Shown piece by piece: positions 37,051 to 47,927 of a stretch of 64,000 bases of DNA. The notes beneath the pieces were generated by a model. That model did not search any database, had not been told where the DNA came from, and was given only the letters and a program-made list of their open reading frames with translations. The translations under genes and the position numbers were made by a program. The stretch is from contig OX344762.1 in the NCBI GenBank assembly GCA_947034895.1, positions 41,272,760 through 41,336,759 on the forward strand. The letters are read 5' to 3'. Positions within the stretch are counted from its first letter, which is position 1, and each line of letters starts with the position of its first letter. Source of the stretch: Rhytidiadelphus loreus (Eukaryota; Streptophyta; Bryopsida; Hypnales; Hylocomiaceae).

Positions 37051-40000
37051 CCTCCCACATTACTCATTTCTTAACCACTGCATCATCATCATCATCATCA
37101 ATTTTCTCTTCACACCGGTCACACGACCTACTTTGTATTCATTTCGCAGGCCACCAAGAGAATAAACTTCAAGGTGGAGTCAGCCAGCATGAGACGGATT
37201 TTGTTGTTGAAAATTTATGAACGTGCATGTGCAATGTTATGTCAGATGCATCTTGCACATGAAAATTATTTTTGTAAAAGTGTGGCCTTCTAGCTACGCA
37301 CCACAAACTCACCGATACTAGTGCGAAGATGTAGGTCCCGTATTTTGAGGTGGAATCATCACATGAAATTATTTTTTAAATATTGGCAACTGAAAATAAT
37401 GAATTTAAATTATAAGAAATTAAAAAAATTCTGAATATGTATGAATATGCTACGAACTTGTGAGGTTCAAACATGTAATGTACTTTGTATTGTTTTTTTG
37501 CATTCATGTAGGGGAGTCGTACACTTTGGACTTCCTGTATCTACATATTGTTGATATTGGTTTAAGGTACAGTATTGGGAATGGGTACCTCCAACTTAGG
37601 AGCCTTCTTTCATAGGGCAAAAATTTGGAGCTCTAAAAGATCAACTCATATTTGTTTTGCTCCACATTTTTATATTAAGGATGAAGGCAGTATTTTTTTT
37701 ACCATGGATGCTAAAATTGGAAATTCTGAATTCACGCTAGCATTGAAAGATCCCTAATTAAAAAAAGAGAGGTTGTAAAATACAAAATTAGCATATCAAA
37801 TTAAGGGGCAGTTTTTTATATTGATTTCCAAGCATTGAGGGGGGATTCTCACCACCACCTCAAAGCCCTTATGCAACAAAGCCAACCAAAAATTGAAAGT
37901 TTGATATGGGTGTATAGAGAGTATGCAGTGTGTCGAGGGAAAGAATTCTCTACATCAATAGTGCTATATCCAACATATATATGATCATTTTGTGACATGC
38001 ATGCAAATGTCACCATTTTGCTAATATTGGTGCACATCCACCTAAAATGTCACCATAGAGTGAACTAGAGTGTTTTTAGCAATGGAACTCTTGATCCAAA
38101 TCTCCAATAAAAAACAATGGAACTTTTGAAAAAAAATCAAAGACTTTGCATGCAATCCCAACAATTACATTGCATATGACATCATGTAAATTCACGGGCA
38201 ATAATTAATGAATTATGAAAATACCAAACTTTGTTGCTTTTTCTCCTTGGAGCCTCTTAAATTTGGTTCAAGATTGAAAATAATCAAAAGTTAACAATGC
38301 ATATTGTTTGCCAAAAGTACGAACAACATTGTTTTTGTTTCGACGAAGTTTGAAATTTTATTGCCAAATTTTATTTCATTTGTTACTACAATAAAAAAAA
38401 ATTGCTAATATTTTACATACTCTTCCATAGAAATTAACCATTGTTATTACTTGTAACCTTATCCAATATCTTTGGGATTTACATACATTTCTTATTTTTT
38501 CCTTTGTAATTTTTTTTCTTCTATAATTGGAGTTTTTATCCAAACTTCCATTGTTGTTCTACGTCATAAAAACTAATTTCTAGAATGATATGGAGGTTCA
38601 ATGATATTGTGTCCCATGAATCTTTTCTTTGAAGTTTTGCATATTTTTGCTTACATGTTTATAAATATAATTTACTCCAATTTCATCATACAAAAAGCTT
38701 TAAAAAATAAAGAAAAACATTGATTTGGATGAATGAGAAGTTCTATGGTAAAAATAACCCCTAAAACCTCTATGTTCATTGTCTACATTTGGATGTCTGA
38801 GCCTCGAGGTAACCTAACTTTTAAAAATAACTTGTATATAGTAGTTGTTAAATTTGTGTCATGAACTAAGTCAATTAATTTCTTCAAACCCTAGGTAGTG
38901 ACACTAAAGACGTCAAGTTGAAAAGACTAAATGTAAAACCTTCACTTCTAAAAACTCAATAATTCTATATACATTGAATTCCCTTTATGTTGCTAAGTTA
39001 CATTGCAATTCTGATAACATTAGATGTGTTAATGGAAATGAAGGGGAAGTTCAGTTAAACAATGTTGTACATTACTCTTGGATTTTACTAACATCATTGA
39101 ATCAAAGACAATGTAAGAGTTAGTCAAAATCAAAAAGGTTGTTTGAAAAGATTCACAAATTTAAAATTTAAGAGAATCTAAGATTTTCTTGGAGGATTAT
39201 TTTGTACATCTACAACAATGTCTTTGATCTAAAAACATGTATTCCAAAGATATTATGCTACTGCAGTTATGATAATAGAGAAAAAGAGTGCAATTAGGAA
39301 GGTTTTAATTTATTCCTATTCAAAAGAAAAAAAATTACTTAAATGCTCAACTAAACCCTAAAATTCTCAGTGTACAAATATTGCAAAATATGGTTAAATT
39401 TTGCAACCACAAAATTAAAATCAATTGAATATTTGATGAAATCTTTAATCATAGTATAAATAGAGTTAATGATTAGAGTAATAGTGTATGGGACAAACCA
39501 GTTGAATAAGATAAATGAAGGATAATTATGAAGAAATTCATTCTACATACGTACTTTCTTAGTGTGCATATCACAGATAGTTTATCCCCTAAAGTTCTTT
39601 GACTCAAAAGTAAGAAAATACTCTTGAAATTGTACAAAAACAATACCTTGGACAAAAAGAATTGTAAATCAATTTTGATGCATTTTGAATAACCTTTAAC
39701 TATTGGATCTCATTCTTGAATTGTGCTACAACGATATACAAAAAATTTAAGGCTTCAAGGCATTGCATGAGTGAGATCCACGCATGGAGAAAGTTAGTTT
39801 TTGCCACTTCACTTGGAGTCACCAAAACAGTCCAAAACCATTTTGAATTTAAAAGAGCTTTAGAGGTTAAAAGGAGATTATATACTATATGTGTGCCTTG
39901 GATAGGTGCACTAGAGTTTGTAAGAGTTTTGATTGAACGTGAAAATTGGTAGGCATATACATCTCCAATTCATAGGACAATACTAACATGCTCTAGTTAG

Positions 40001-41327
40001 CTACAATTGTAGTGTAAATGTTGCCCCCTATTTTGTGGTTGAGTAAGGGTCCCCTTTTCTAAAGACCAATCAAAACCTTGAGAGCTCTAGGTGTACACAA
40101 AATAGGAACTCTATAAACCGCCCTTTTAAAATCTACCCACCTCATCAATGATTGTAATATATATTTCAAGGAACTTGGTACGTATTTTTCAATGGAAAAC
40201 ACATTTAGAATTTGATTAGTCTGTACTTTATAGCCCCCCTACCTTCAAAAGTACACATATAGAAAGGATTACCTTAGAACATTTGCAATGCTTCCAGTAG
40301 CAAAGACACTATCAACGTTGAGTCGAGTGCAAACTTATTTCAAATTAAATCTGCACTCCAATACAACCATTATTGGGGCCTCCAATTCCAAGGCCTCGGT
40401 GTGCTACCACCTAGGATAGACTAATTTGCAAAATGTGAAGGGCTTTCGAGTTGGCCCATATCAACACTTTTCAAGCATTGGTTTGTGTGCTAATCAATTC
40501 AACCTTCCCTTGTTTCTATGAATGGTCTTTTTTTAATGTAGATTATTTTCTTTCTTTCTTTTTACAATATGGAAAAAAGCCAATTTGATGTTGGAATTGA
40601 CGGCTTTGCATGGGGTCAATTTATACAAAGAACAAACCAACATTTGCAAGCTGGTTCACATGCAAATTCCACGGGCCTTGTGGCCAATGGCACACCATTT
40701 GCCGTTACAAGGCTTGCATGCCGAGTATGCATAGCAGATGCTCTCAGCTGTTTCCCATAAAGTTCAAAATGCTTCCCACCATAAGTCCTTCAATGCTCTA
40801 TATAAAGCAACGAGCCCATTATGAACCCCAACCCAATTCAGTCCAAATCTACACACGTCCAACATTTCAACCTCCCAAACCCAACCCAACCCAATTGTGA
40901 CTGATCCTGAGTCCCTGACACATACACACCCAAAGAAGAAAAAAATTCTGCCTCAAGCCATGTACTGCAGGGTCCTTTTGACTCCCTTAATAATGTTATG
41001 ACAGTCCCAGCTCCCCAGCCCAACTTATTATGCAAATAAGAACCTCTTTAACTTATACTTTTCGGTTATATAATCATGAAGTCCCCATTCCCAATGCAAC
41101 TGTAGCCGGCAAAAGGCCAGTCAGTGTGCCCTGAAATTAATAAAATCGTCCATCAGCTCCAGTGCTCCACAGTCCACACTCACCCCTCCCTGCCATAACT
41201 GTGACTTTCCTCCCTTGACGTGTGTACACCCATCATCAACACTGCCTCAATTTTGACACCTACAATTTGGACCGCAAAGCATCACTTTTTCTTAGATCTC
41301 GATTAAGGTAAGGTAAGGTAGGAGGTC
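37051..41327. other. Intergenic, with a candidate promoter near 40.8 kb
   Basis: AT-rich to about 40.2 kb and closer to average composition from 40.3 to 41.3 kb. A CATCAT run lies at 37083-37101. The open frames here (37575, 39716, 40569, 40610) show no known domain. The composition change toward 41 kb may mark upstream sequence of the remorin locus. Confidence 0.4.
40799..40807 (+). promoter_or_regulatory. Isolated TATA-box-like site
   Basis: TATATAAAG in a moderately GC-containing context, followed about 30 bases on by C/A-rich sequence. No gene can be assigned to it; the nearest plausible one is the remorin locus starting 1.9-2.6 kb downstream. It may be coincidental. Confidence 0.2.
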
Positions 41328-41600
41328 CATGAATCGTCCACCTGAATGAGAGCTGAAACTGAATTCTGGGGAGGTGAAGCTTCTGGGAATATTTTTCAGT
41401 AAATTTCCCTTCAAAGACAAGTGGAACTGGCATATAACCCAAGTCGTTTCATATTTTTTGGAGCTTTGTAGAATTAGTTATGAAAATTTGAAGTTGAAGT
41501 GGCCTAGGGCTCTAAAATAGTTCACCTCCTCAAATGTACACTATTGGTACACTGCTGAAGGTTATGAAAAAGCAACTTGTACACTATTTCACGAGGTGGG
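41328..41600 (+). repeat. Dispersed repeat E, forward copy
   Basis: Counterpart of 36783-37050 and of the two halves of 61666-62390. It carries the uninterrupted site GAATTAGTTATG, which is split by a transposon in the 62 kb copy. A shorter fragment (TATTTTTTGGAGCATTTATG) is found again at about 43540. Confidence 0.7.
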
Positions 41601-42312
41601 TGGTTTTTTAGAACCTCCGACCTCATACAAGATGTACACAGTCAAAAACATGAAAGACTAGAAAAGCTCATTGTTGTTATTTTTTTACACCCCGAGACAA
41701 TATTTTGAAAATTCATTGTTTTTTTTGTTTTTTTTGGAAAGAACAATGTGAATTGAAAACCACATGCAAGGGAATTAGTCCATCGGGCTTACAAGGACAA
41801 TTCAACCTAGTGGCTAGGTGAGGAACAAGGTGCGACAAAGGGTAGCGTTGAAAATTATTTATCTTAATCATACAACGTCCAAACAATGCATTCTCAAATG
41901 AGTTGGAATCCATCTTTTTCCGATTGCCAATAAGACATAGTTATATAAGGAAGGACGACCCATATCTGAACACCTTCCTATTCTTGACCTATAGACTGTT
42001 GTATTCCCAACTATAGACACTTGTAGTTTTTACAGTTTGAGGAGCAATTCTGGCACATTATGATTGGCTGCAAAGTTGTTAAATATTGCAACCACTCCTT
42101 GCCCAATTATGCAATCACCTTAAGGTTAGAAATAGAAAGGTCTATATCACCATTGTAGGTCAAAGATAATCATTCACTGAAAAAACTCATAGTAATTACA
42201 TTTCGTGTAATAAAATTATGGAAAAATATGCAATCCTTCCAAATTCTATTTTTATACATGGAAAAAATTTCATTGCAAAAGTAAAAGTATTGTTCAAGGA
42301 GAGTCAACCACA

Positions 42313-42542
42313 TTAACCCTTAAGCGCTCCAACGTCCATATTTTGGATGATGAACACACGGCTTTGAGGCGCTGTTCTATCCAACCAACTTTTCATTCAT
42401 CCAAAGTAACACTCGAATCCTGAAAAGACAACCTTCCTCAATGATCAATTTCATGAAATTGCGGTAAATGATATTTCTGTAGAAAGAGATAAGCAAAAAA
42501 TGTGCCAAAATTAGAAAAAGGATCAAAGTGTTAAGCGGTTAA
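42313..42542 (-). mobile_element. TTAA-bounded MITE, subfamily A copy 2
   Basis: Reverse-orientation copy of 24341-24569, 230 bases, starting TTAACCCTTAAGCGCTCC and ending GTTAAGCGGTTAA. It lies immediately upstream of the GC-rich putative leader of the remorin gene. Confidence 0.75.
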
Positions 42543-42639
42543 ACAATCACTTAGTTACGCTTAATGTTTAATAATAGTAACTATGCTCAATTACAATTAG
42601 TGACAATAATTGGAGCTTGTATTTTCAGTCAGATTTGCA

Positions 42640-43364
42640 GCAGTCCCATGATCAGATAACAACTGAGGAGAGAATCTCACCCTCCCTCGATCAGTCCCTC
42701 CCTCCCTCTCCCTCCTGAGCCCGCCTGAGCGCAGTGATGCAAATTCTTTGCCGATCACCAGCCTCACAGTAATAGTCTGCTTTGGCAGAGCCAGCTCACC
42801 GTCACGCAGGTATTGAAGACGCAGGTTCCGTAGCTACAACTGTAGAACTAGGTAGAGAGATCGACTGCACGAAGACGACGGCTCGCTCGCTCGCTCTAGT
42901 ACGTATAGCTAGCTGCAGTAGTACTGTATAGTGTCACACTGTCTGCCGGTACAATAACTGTAGTTCACATTATTATATATTTATATATACGCTCCAGCGT
43001 AATTTCAAGGGATTGGATTCATCATTGTTCAGTTCAATTAATGTCGGAACCACGGCACCGGAAGTGGGGAAATCAATTTGAATTTTGAATTTTGAAATTT
43101 TGATTTACGGCTTTTTGCAGATCAATCGATCGAACCCAGTTGTTGTTGTTATACAGTATTCGTTCTGAGAAACCAGATTCTGATGGAGAATCTGGGTTTT
43201 GTACACTCAACCCCGGCCCGGCTGGTCTTTTGTCACAGGGAGCGAGTTCCATACAAATATGTTATAATTATGTGATTAACTTCACTTCACTGATTAGGAG
43301 TTTGTGATGTGTGCAACCTCTTGTGATTGAGGGCTCAACGAGGGCTTCTGATCGAGCTTCAACC
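42640..43364 (+). promoter_or_regulatory. Putative promoter/5' leader of an upstream remorin first exon
   Basis: An abrupt rise in GC content with CCCTCCCTCC runs (about 42690), a GCTC tetranucleotide run at 42881-42896, and a TATA-rich site at 42974-42989. It precedes an ATG in a good plant context (AACCATGG) at 43365. Several other upstream ATGs exist. Leader status is inferred from composition and position only. Confidence 0.4.
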
Positions 43365-43405
43365 ATGGTTTTCTCCATCCTAGAGCACCGTGTGCCGCAA
43401 CTAAG
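43365..43405 (+). CDS. Possible alternative first coding exon of the remorin gene
   Basis: ATG in the context AACCATGGTT opens 13 codons plus 2 bases (MVFSILEHRVPQL) and ends at a good donor, AAG/GTTAGT. The 2-base phase fits exactly an acceptor CCTGCAG at 47935-47941, joining to 47942 in the remorin frame. That gives 767 residues instead of 758. The 4.5 kb intron would contain the transposon-rich 43.4-46.2 kb stretch. The acceptor has a weak pyrimidine tract, and a fitting phase has a one-in-three chance of arising at random. Confidence 0.4.
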
Positions 43406-44073
43406 GTTAGTAGTGTGCTCATAAACTGTCACTTTAAGGCCTGTTGGGCCTATTTGATGGTTTTCAGATGCCTAAAGATATTTACACTTGTTTTTCACTT
43501 GAAGAAAAATTGATGCAAAATCTAACACAAGTGGTTTTATATTTTTTGGAGCATTTATGAATTACTTATGAATTTTCAAAGAATTTTGTAGTTGGCACCT
43601 ACTCTTGATCCTAGGCCTTGGCAAAACCCACACACGCATATGGTCAGACCACCCATACCTAATCACTTAAGCATCTATGGAACAGATGGTGAGCAGTTGG
43701 GTGCGTTTGAGATTTTTCCCGTGTAGGGAGATAGAAAATATTGGGATTGAAAAAAAATTAGAATTTTATTTGCAAAACTGAAATTCCTGTGAATTTTAGA
43801 AGGCAAAAATGTTCCAAATCGGTACACAACATCTAGAGTCTTACAATTCCACTCATAGGGGAGACTAGTTACTACTCATGTGTACAAATTTCAAAATAAT
43901 AAATGCTATAACACATGGCATTCGGCAATTGTTTCTCGCAGCCTCGCATATTGTGCATGTCGTTGAAACTAGACTCCCAAACATGGTTCACAAAAAAGTT
44001 TTGCCTGGCCAGAAGTAGCAGTATCCTACAAGTTAGGGATGGGTCCCTTGGTTGGTAATGGGTGCTCCCACTA
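43406..44073. other. AT-rich sequence, possible intron
   Basis: Contains a decayed repeat E fragment at about 43485-43595. The remainder has no supported feature. Confidence 0.35.
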
Positions 44074-44074
44074 A

Positions 44075-44609
44075 GGGACACTTCACACTACGGCTGTAGG
44101 TCAAGAGGCTATAGGTTTCTACCAATCAAATTTCAAGAAACCCAAAGTTCGGCCTCTTGACCCTTCACACTAGAAGGCACAAGTCCAAAGGCCATCACCC
44201 TCCAACAACCTACATGGCAATAAATTGTCTATGTGACAACAGACTCTCAAAGGAAGTTTGGGTCAGCTAGAAATGAATGTCCAAACTATGGCCAAGAGGC
44301 CATCAACTTATGACAAGATTTCAACCATTAGATTGGTAGGTGGGAGTTCATCATTAAGAGTTTGGACTTTGGGTTTGACCTTTGGAGGCTTTATACTATG
44401 GCCACCCAAGTTAAGAGGCCGTAGAAGTTCATTGCCAAGGATTTGGACTTTAGGCTTGGCCTTTGAAGGCTTCACACTATGGTCGGCCAAAGGCTCTAAT
44501 TCCTATTATTTATTGCCTATTTATTGCTCATTTCTTTGGACTCTCAACAAAGTTTGGCCATTCAATGCCATGGCCTCTCAACTTGGACAATTGTAGTGTA
44601 AAGTGGCCC
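44075..44609. mobile_element. Harbinger-like non-autonomous element flanked by TAA
   Basis: Imperfect inverted ends of about 35 bases: GGGACACTTCACACTAC at the left and GTAGTGTAAAGTGGCCC at the right. TAA flanks both sides (44072-44074 and 44610-44612), the trinucleotide target of PIF/Harbinger elements. Inside, two diverged units of about 80 bases run in tandem (GGACTTTGGGTTTGACC at about 44363 and GGACTTTAGGCTTGGCC at about 44443). The open frame 44258-44596 merely reads through these. No transposase is present. Confidence 0.65.
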
Positions 44610-44611
44610 TA

Positions 44612-44891
44612 AGGTAGTATGCTGTTAAATGGCACCTGACCTTAAAGCGCCATCTAGAAGGTTTTTACATTTCAAATTTCAGTTCTGTACCTATTTGGAT
44701 GGATCGGAGCTCTTTCAGAAACGAACTTTGACCCTTAATAACTTTTGCATACAATATCCAAATGTGGCGTTCTTTAGTGCGTTGGAACCTCCTTTCACTT
44801 GCCAACGTGAATATGTGAAAATTTGACCAGTTTCATAATAGCAACTAGGCTCAGTAGTGAAAAGTGACGGTTTTGGATGTACCCACCTTAT
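44612..44891 (+). repeat. Dispersed repeat C, copy 3, with AGGTAGTATGC end
   Basis: Begins TA/AGGTAGTATGCTGTTAAATGG and ends ATGTACCCACCT/TA. The core matches 13193-13306 and 24187-24291 (TTTTGCATACAATATCCAAATG region). Its left end has the same terminus as the TA-inserting family at 61847, linking repeat C to that superfamily. Confidence 0.65.
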
Positions 44892-46479
44892 AGTCTGAAA
44901 AAGATATGGCTTAGACCAAAATCAAGCAATGAGGCATTCAAATAGTAATACACAAGTTTCCTAAATGTGACCCTTGCTAAACTTAAACAAACCCTCCATT
45001 CTTTTAACATGCGTAAGAAGGCAATTGGTCAATCAATTCCCATTTCAAAAAATTAAATGGACACACCTTGGCTTTGAAATGGACCCTTTCCATCTCTTAT
45101 TCCATCCATTGAAGAAGTATGAACAAATCTCATGAATGCTTTGACATTATGAGCATTCCAACTCACATCCACTGACTATTGCTTTTGAAGCCACCTATGG
45201 GATAGTTTAAAGAAGAGGGTCTGAACTAGCGCCATCTAGGATAGTGGAATACCTAAATCAAATTGAAATCTGACTACCCTATATGTCACTTGGCTGATTG
45301 CAACAATGTTGAAGATTTTCATATTGTTGAGTTTAGTCTTAGAGACAAGTTTGTGACATTAACCTAGTGATGTAATAAAGGATTGAAAGTGTGATGAGTG
45401 GTAGAAACAAAGAATGCAATCTATTTACCTAGGTGAGATCTTGCACAAAAAGCTTGCACAAAAAGCTAGTATAAGAATGTGTGAAAGAAATTTAAAAAAC
45501 TCTCACTTTATAGATTGCAAGATATTTGCATTTTTATTGATGAAAACATGTTTGTGAGCATTGTCCATGACTATATTATTTGAATGTTGATCTTCTTAAC
45601 TTAAAAAAAAAATTATACTTAAAAATTTCGAATTAAGTTTTTTGGATATGGAAGGTTTTAATTGAAAGTCTAAAATTGCAATTTAGTTTTTTGAAAAAAT
45701 TACAATTTAAAATGGAATTCAACTCTAAATCCAATAGTGAGATTGTTCTAGCAAGCATACTTAACCTTGCAATTTTTTTTTAAATTGTGAAAATCGAATT
45801 AGAAAATGAATCCACTACCTTAATTTCTCCAAAAGAAATCTATGATTGTATACAAAACAAAAAGCTCTGTAACTTTCACATCCCTAATCCAAATAGAATG
45901 AATTAGAGCTTTACGCGTAAATAAAAATATAATCTATGAAAAAATAATTGTAATTTTTTATTTCAAGTTCTTGTGGATTTTTTGGGTGGCCCAATCTGAG
46001 CTTATTGTGGTATAACTTTAGCTCCCAGACACCGATCAAAATAAAAATTATATTCCCTAAATGCTATTGATTTTTTCTATCTTAGATAAAAGTTTCACAA
46101 AATCACCTCACAATTTGAAGTTAGACAAGCATATCCAAATTCCATTTTGTTTCTTTGGGTAACAATAAGACTCAGGGATTAGCTTACCATTTTAGTGTTG
46201 TTAAACATATTCCCCCAAGGTTCCATTCACTGACAACATGACACGTGGCAACATTATCAAGAAAAACAGTTATTTTTTGTTTGTCGAAGCTGTGAACAAA
46301 GTTCCGTATTTTTTCTTTTGTTTTCCTTTATTTTATTTGGAAAGGACAAGTTCCGTATGTTAAACCTTGCCCAAAAAAGATTTGGAAAATAAGTAGTGCA
46401 GTTCACTGTATTCTTCGTTTCTCTTGGACGCTTAGCAACTGTACGTACGTATACGACAGGTGAAAGGAACAGACAGATT
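44892..46479. other. Intergenic or intronic; contains reverse copy of repeat J
   Basis: 45760-46190 is a reverse-orientation, diverged copy of the repeat at 25400 and 27905 (CTTATTGTGGTATAACTTT corresponds to AAAAGTTATGGCACAATAAG). No gene is supported. Confidence 0.4.
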
Positions 46480-47587
46480 CACAGCAAGTGAGTGATTCGC
46501 AAGCAGGGCAACAAGCTCTTGCACCTGCAAGAGCGTGACGACGGTGTCTGTTCTACTGTATCAACAAATGGCTGCAGCCCCCCCTCTTGTCTCGATTCCG
46601 CAATCCCCACCCCCGCTTGAATGGCCGCGCTTCCCTTGCAGGCACCTCTGTCCAGCCCCGTGCCAACCTGACGCCCCACTTAACTCCAATTCTACCACTA
46701 CAATGACCACCAACTTGCAGCCACCAAGTTTAGCTACGCTTCGCCAAGTTAGCGACGCTTCCATCGCGAGCAGGACGTCACCAGTTCACCGGCAGCCCCC
46801 CACTGCCCATTTGCGTGGCACCCCTGGCACGTCCCGTCCGCATCCATCACGCTCCAAGCTCACGGAACTCGTTGGTACTAACTTCACGTACTAATTACTT
46901 AATAAGATTAGTACCCCACTCGCGCTGTGGATGACGTACACACACTCCACTGCACATTGCAAGGAATGCAAGGCCGGGAAGCTTGGCTTGCTTCGTCGTC
47001 CTTGTGATCGGATCTTTCCGCTAGTCTCAGTTCGTCGTTTTTTTTTTTTGACTAGCTAGATCAAACTAACGGCGCCGTGACCGGGTACGTCACAGGTAGT
47101 AGTCGCAGCTAAGTTTGTCCGATCCGTGCAAGATCGAATGTTCCGGAATTTCGGGTGGGGATGAAGACTCGGGGCACTGACTAGCTGAAGACCTGGCTGG
47201 GGCGTCATGGATGGATCGATTAGAGCTAGCTAACCTTAGTTCTTGTATGGAGCACTCTAGCTAGAACCAGCTTGCTTGCAGGACGTGCTGGATTGGACTG
47301 GATTGTAGGGGTTCGCTTTGACTTGCCGGCGCGGGCTCTGACATTGTCGTCGAAGGTCTGCACTACTGTCTTTGACGGGTCTGGAGTGATGGATATCGTA
47401 AATCCGGGACACTGATGACTCTCCCGTTAGTTCCCGATCAAAGTTGACCGGACGGGTCAAGCTAGAATGAAACTAAACTACGGGTTGTTACAAGTTGTGT
47501 GAAGCACGTTATACTTTCCAGAGTGGAGCTAGTTAGGTAGTGTATGACTAGTAAGTTAACACTAGCGCCAGCTAGTTGCAGCCATGG
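46480..47587 (+). promoter_or_regulatory. GC-richer upstream region of the remorin gene
   Basis: Composition shifts here from AT-rich to near balanced, with repeated AGCTAG, GATCGAT and GTACGTACGTATACG motifs. An open frame at 46535-46894 (from GTG; ATG at 46568) is Pro/Ser/Thr-rich with no known domain, and opposite-strand frames are equally long. I read this as promoter or leader DNA rather than a gene. Confidence 0.4.
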
Positions 47588-47597
47588 TATATATAAA
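47588..47597 (+). promoter_or_regulatory. TATA box of the proximal remorin promoter
   Basis: TATATATAAA lies 331 bases upstream of the ATG at 47928. A start about 30 bases downstream would leave a leader of roughly 300 bases. An in-frame TAG at 47907 shows that translation cannot begin further upstream in the same exon. If the 43365 exon is used, this would be a second, internal promoter. Confidence 0.45.
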
Positions 47598-47927
47598 CCT
47601 TCGAATCTCGGTTTTGCCACAATCCTTTTGTGGTGGCAGAGCCAACCAACTCTGACCGTGAATCGATCGGATCATGTTGTAGGATCAGGGAATGGAGTCT
47701 CCAAGAGCTCGAATTCAGTCAGTAGAAACCCCTGAAGGGCTTCTACAGGGTTTGTTGTTGGAATTGGTGCATGCCCTAGACATTTGCAAGTCCCGACTGA
47801 GAATTGGGTGTTAGCTTGCAGGGTTAAGTTAAGCAGCAATCTAGGCTGTAGTTGTGGTGGTGAGACATCGATCGAAGGTGCTGCATTGTTAGGATAGTAG
47901 GTTTAGTAGCACTATATATCGGGCTCT

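Noticed and set aside
44258..44596. 112-codon open frame with internal repetition
   Set aside because: It reads through the two tandem units of a TAA-flanked element; the repetition is from DNA, not protein design.
46535..46894. 119-codon Pro/Ser/Thr-rich open frame
   Set aside because: It has no domain, equally long frames exist on the other strand, and it lies in GC-richer DNA just upstream of the remorin TATA box. It is more likely promoter DNA.
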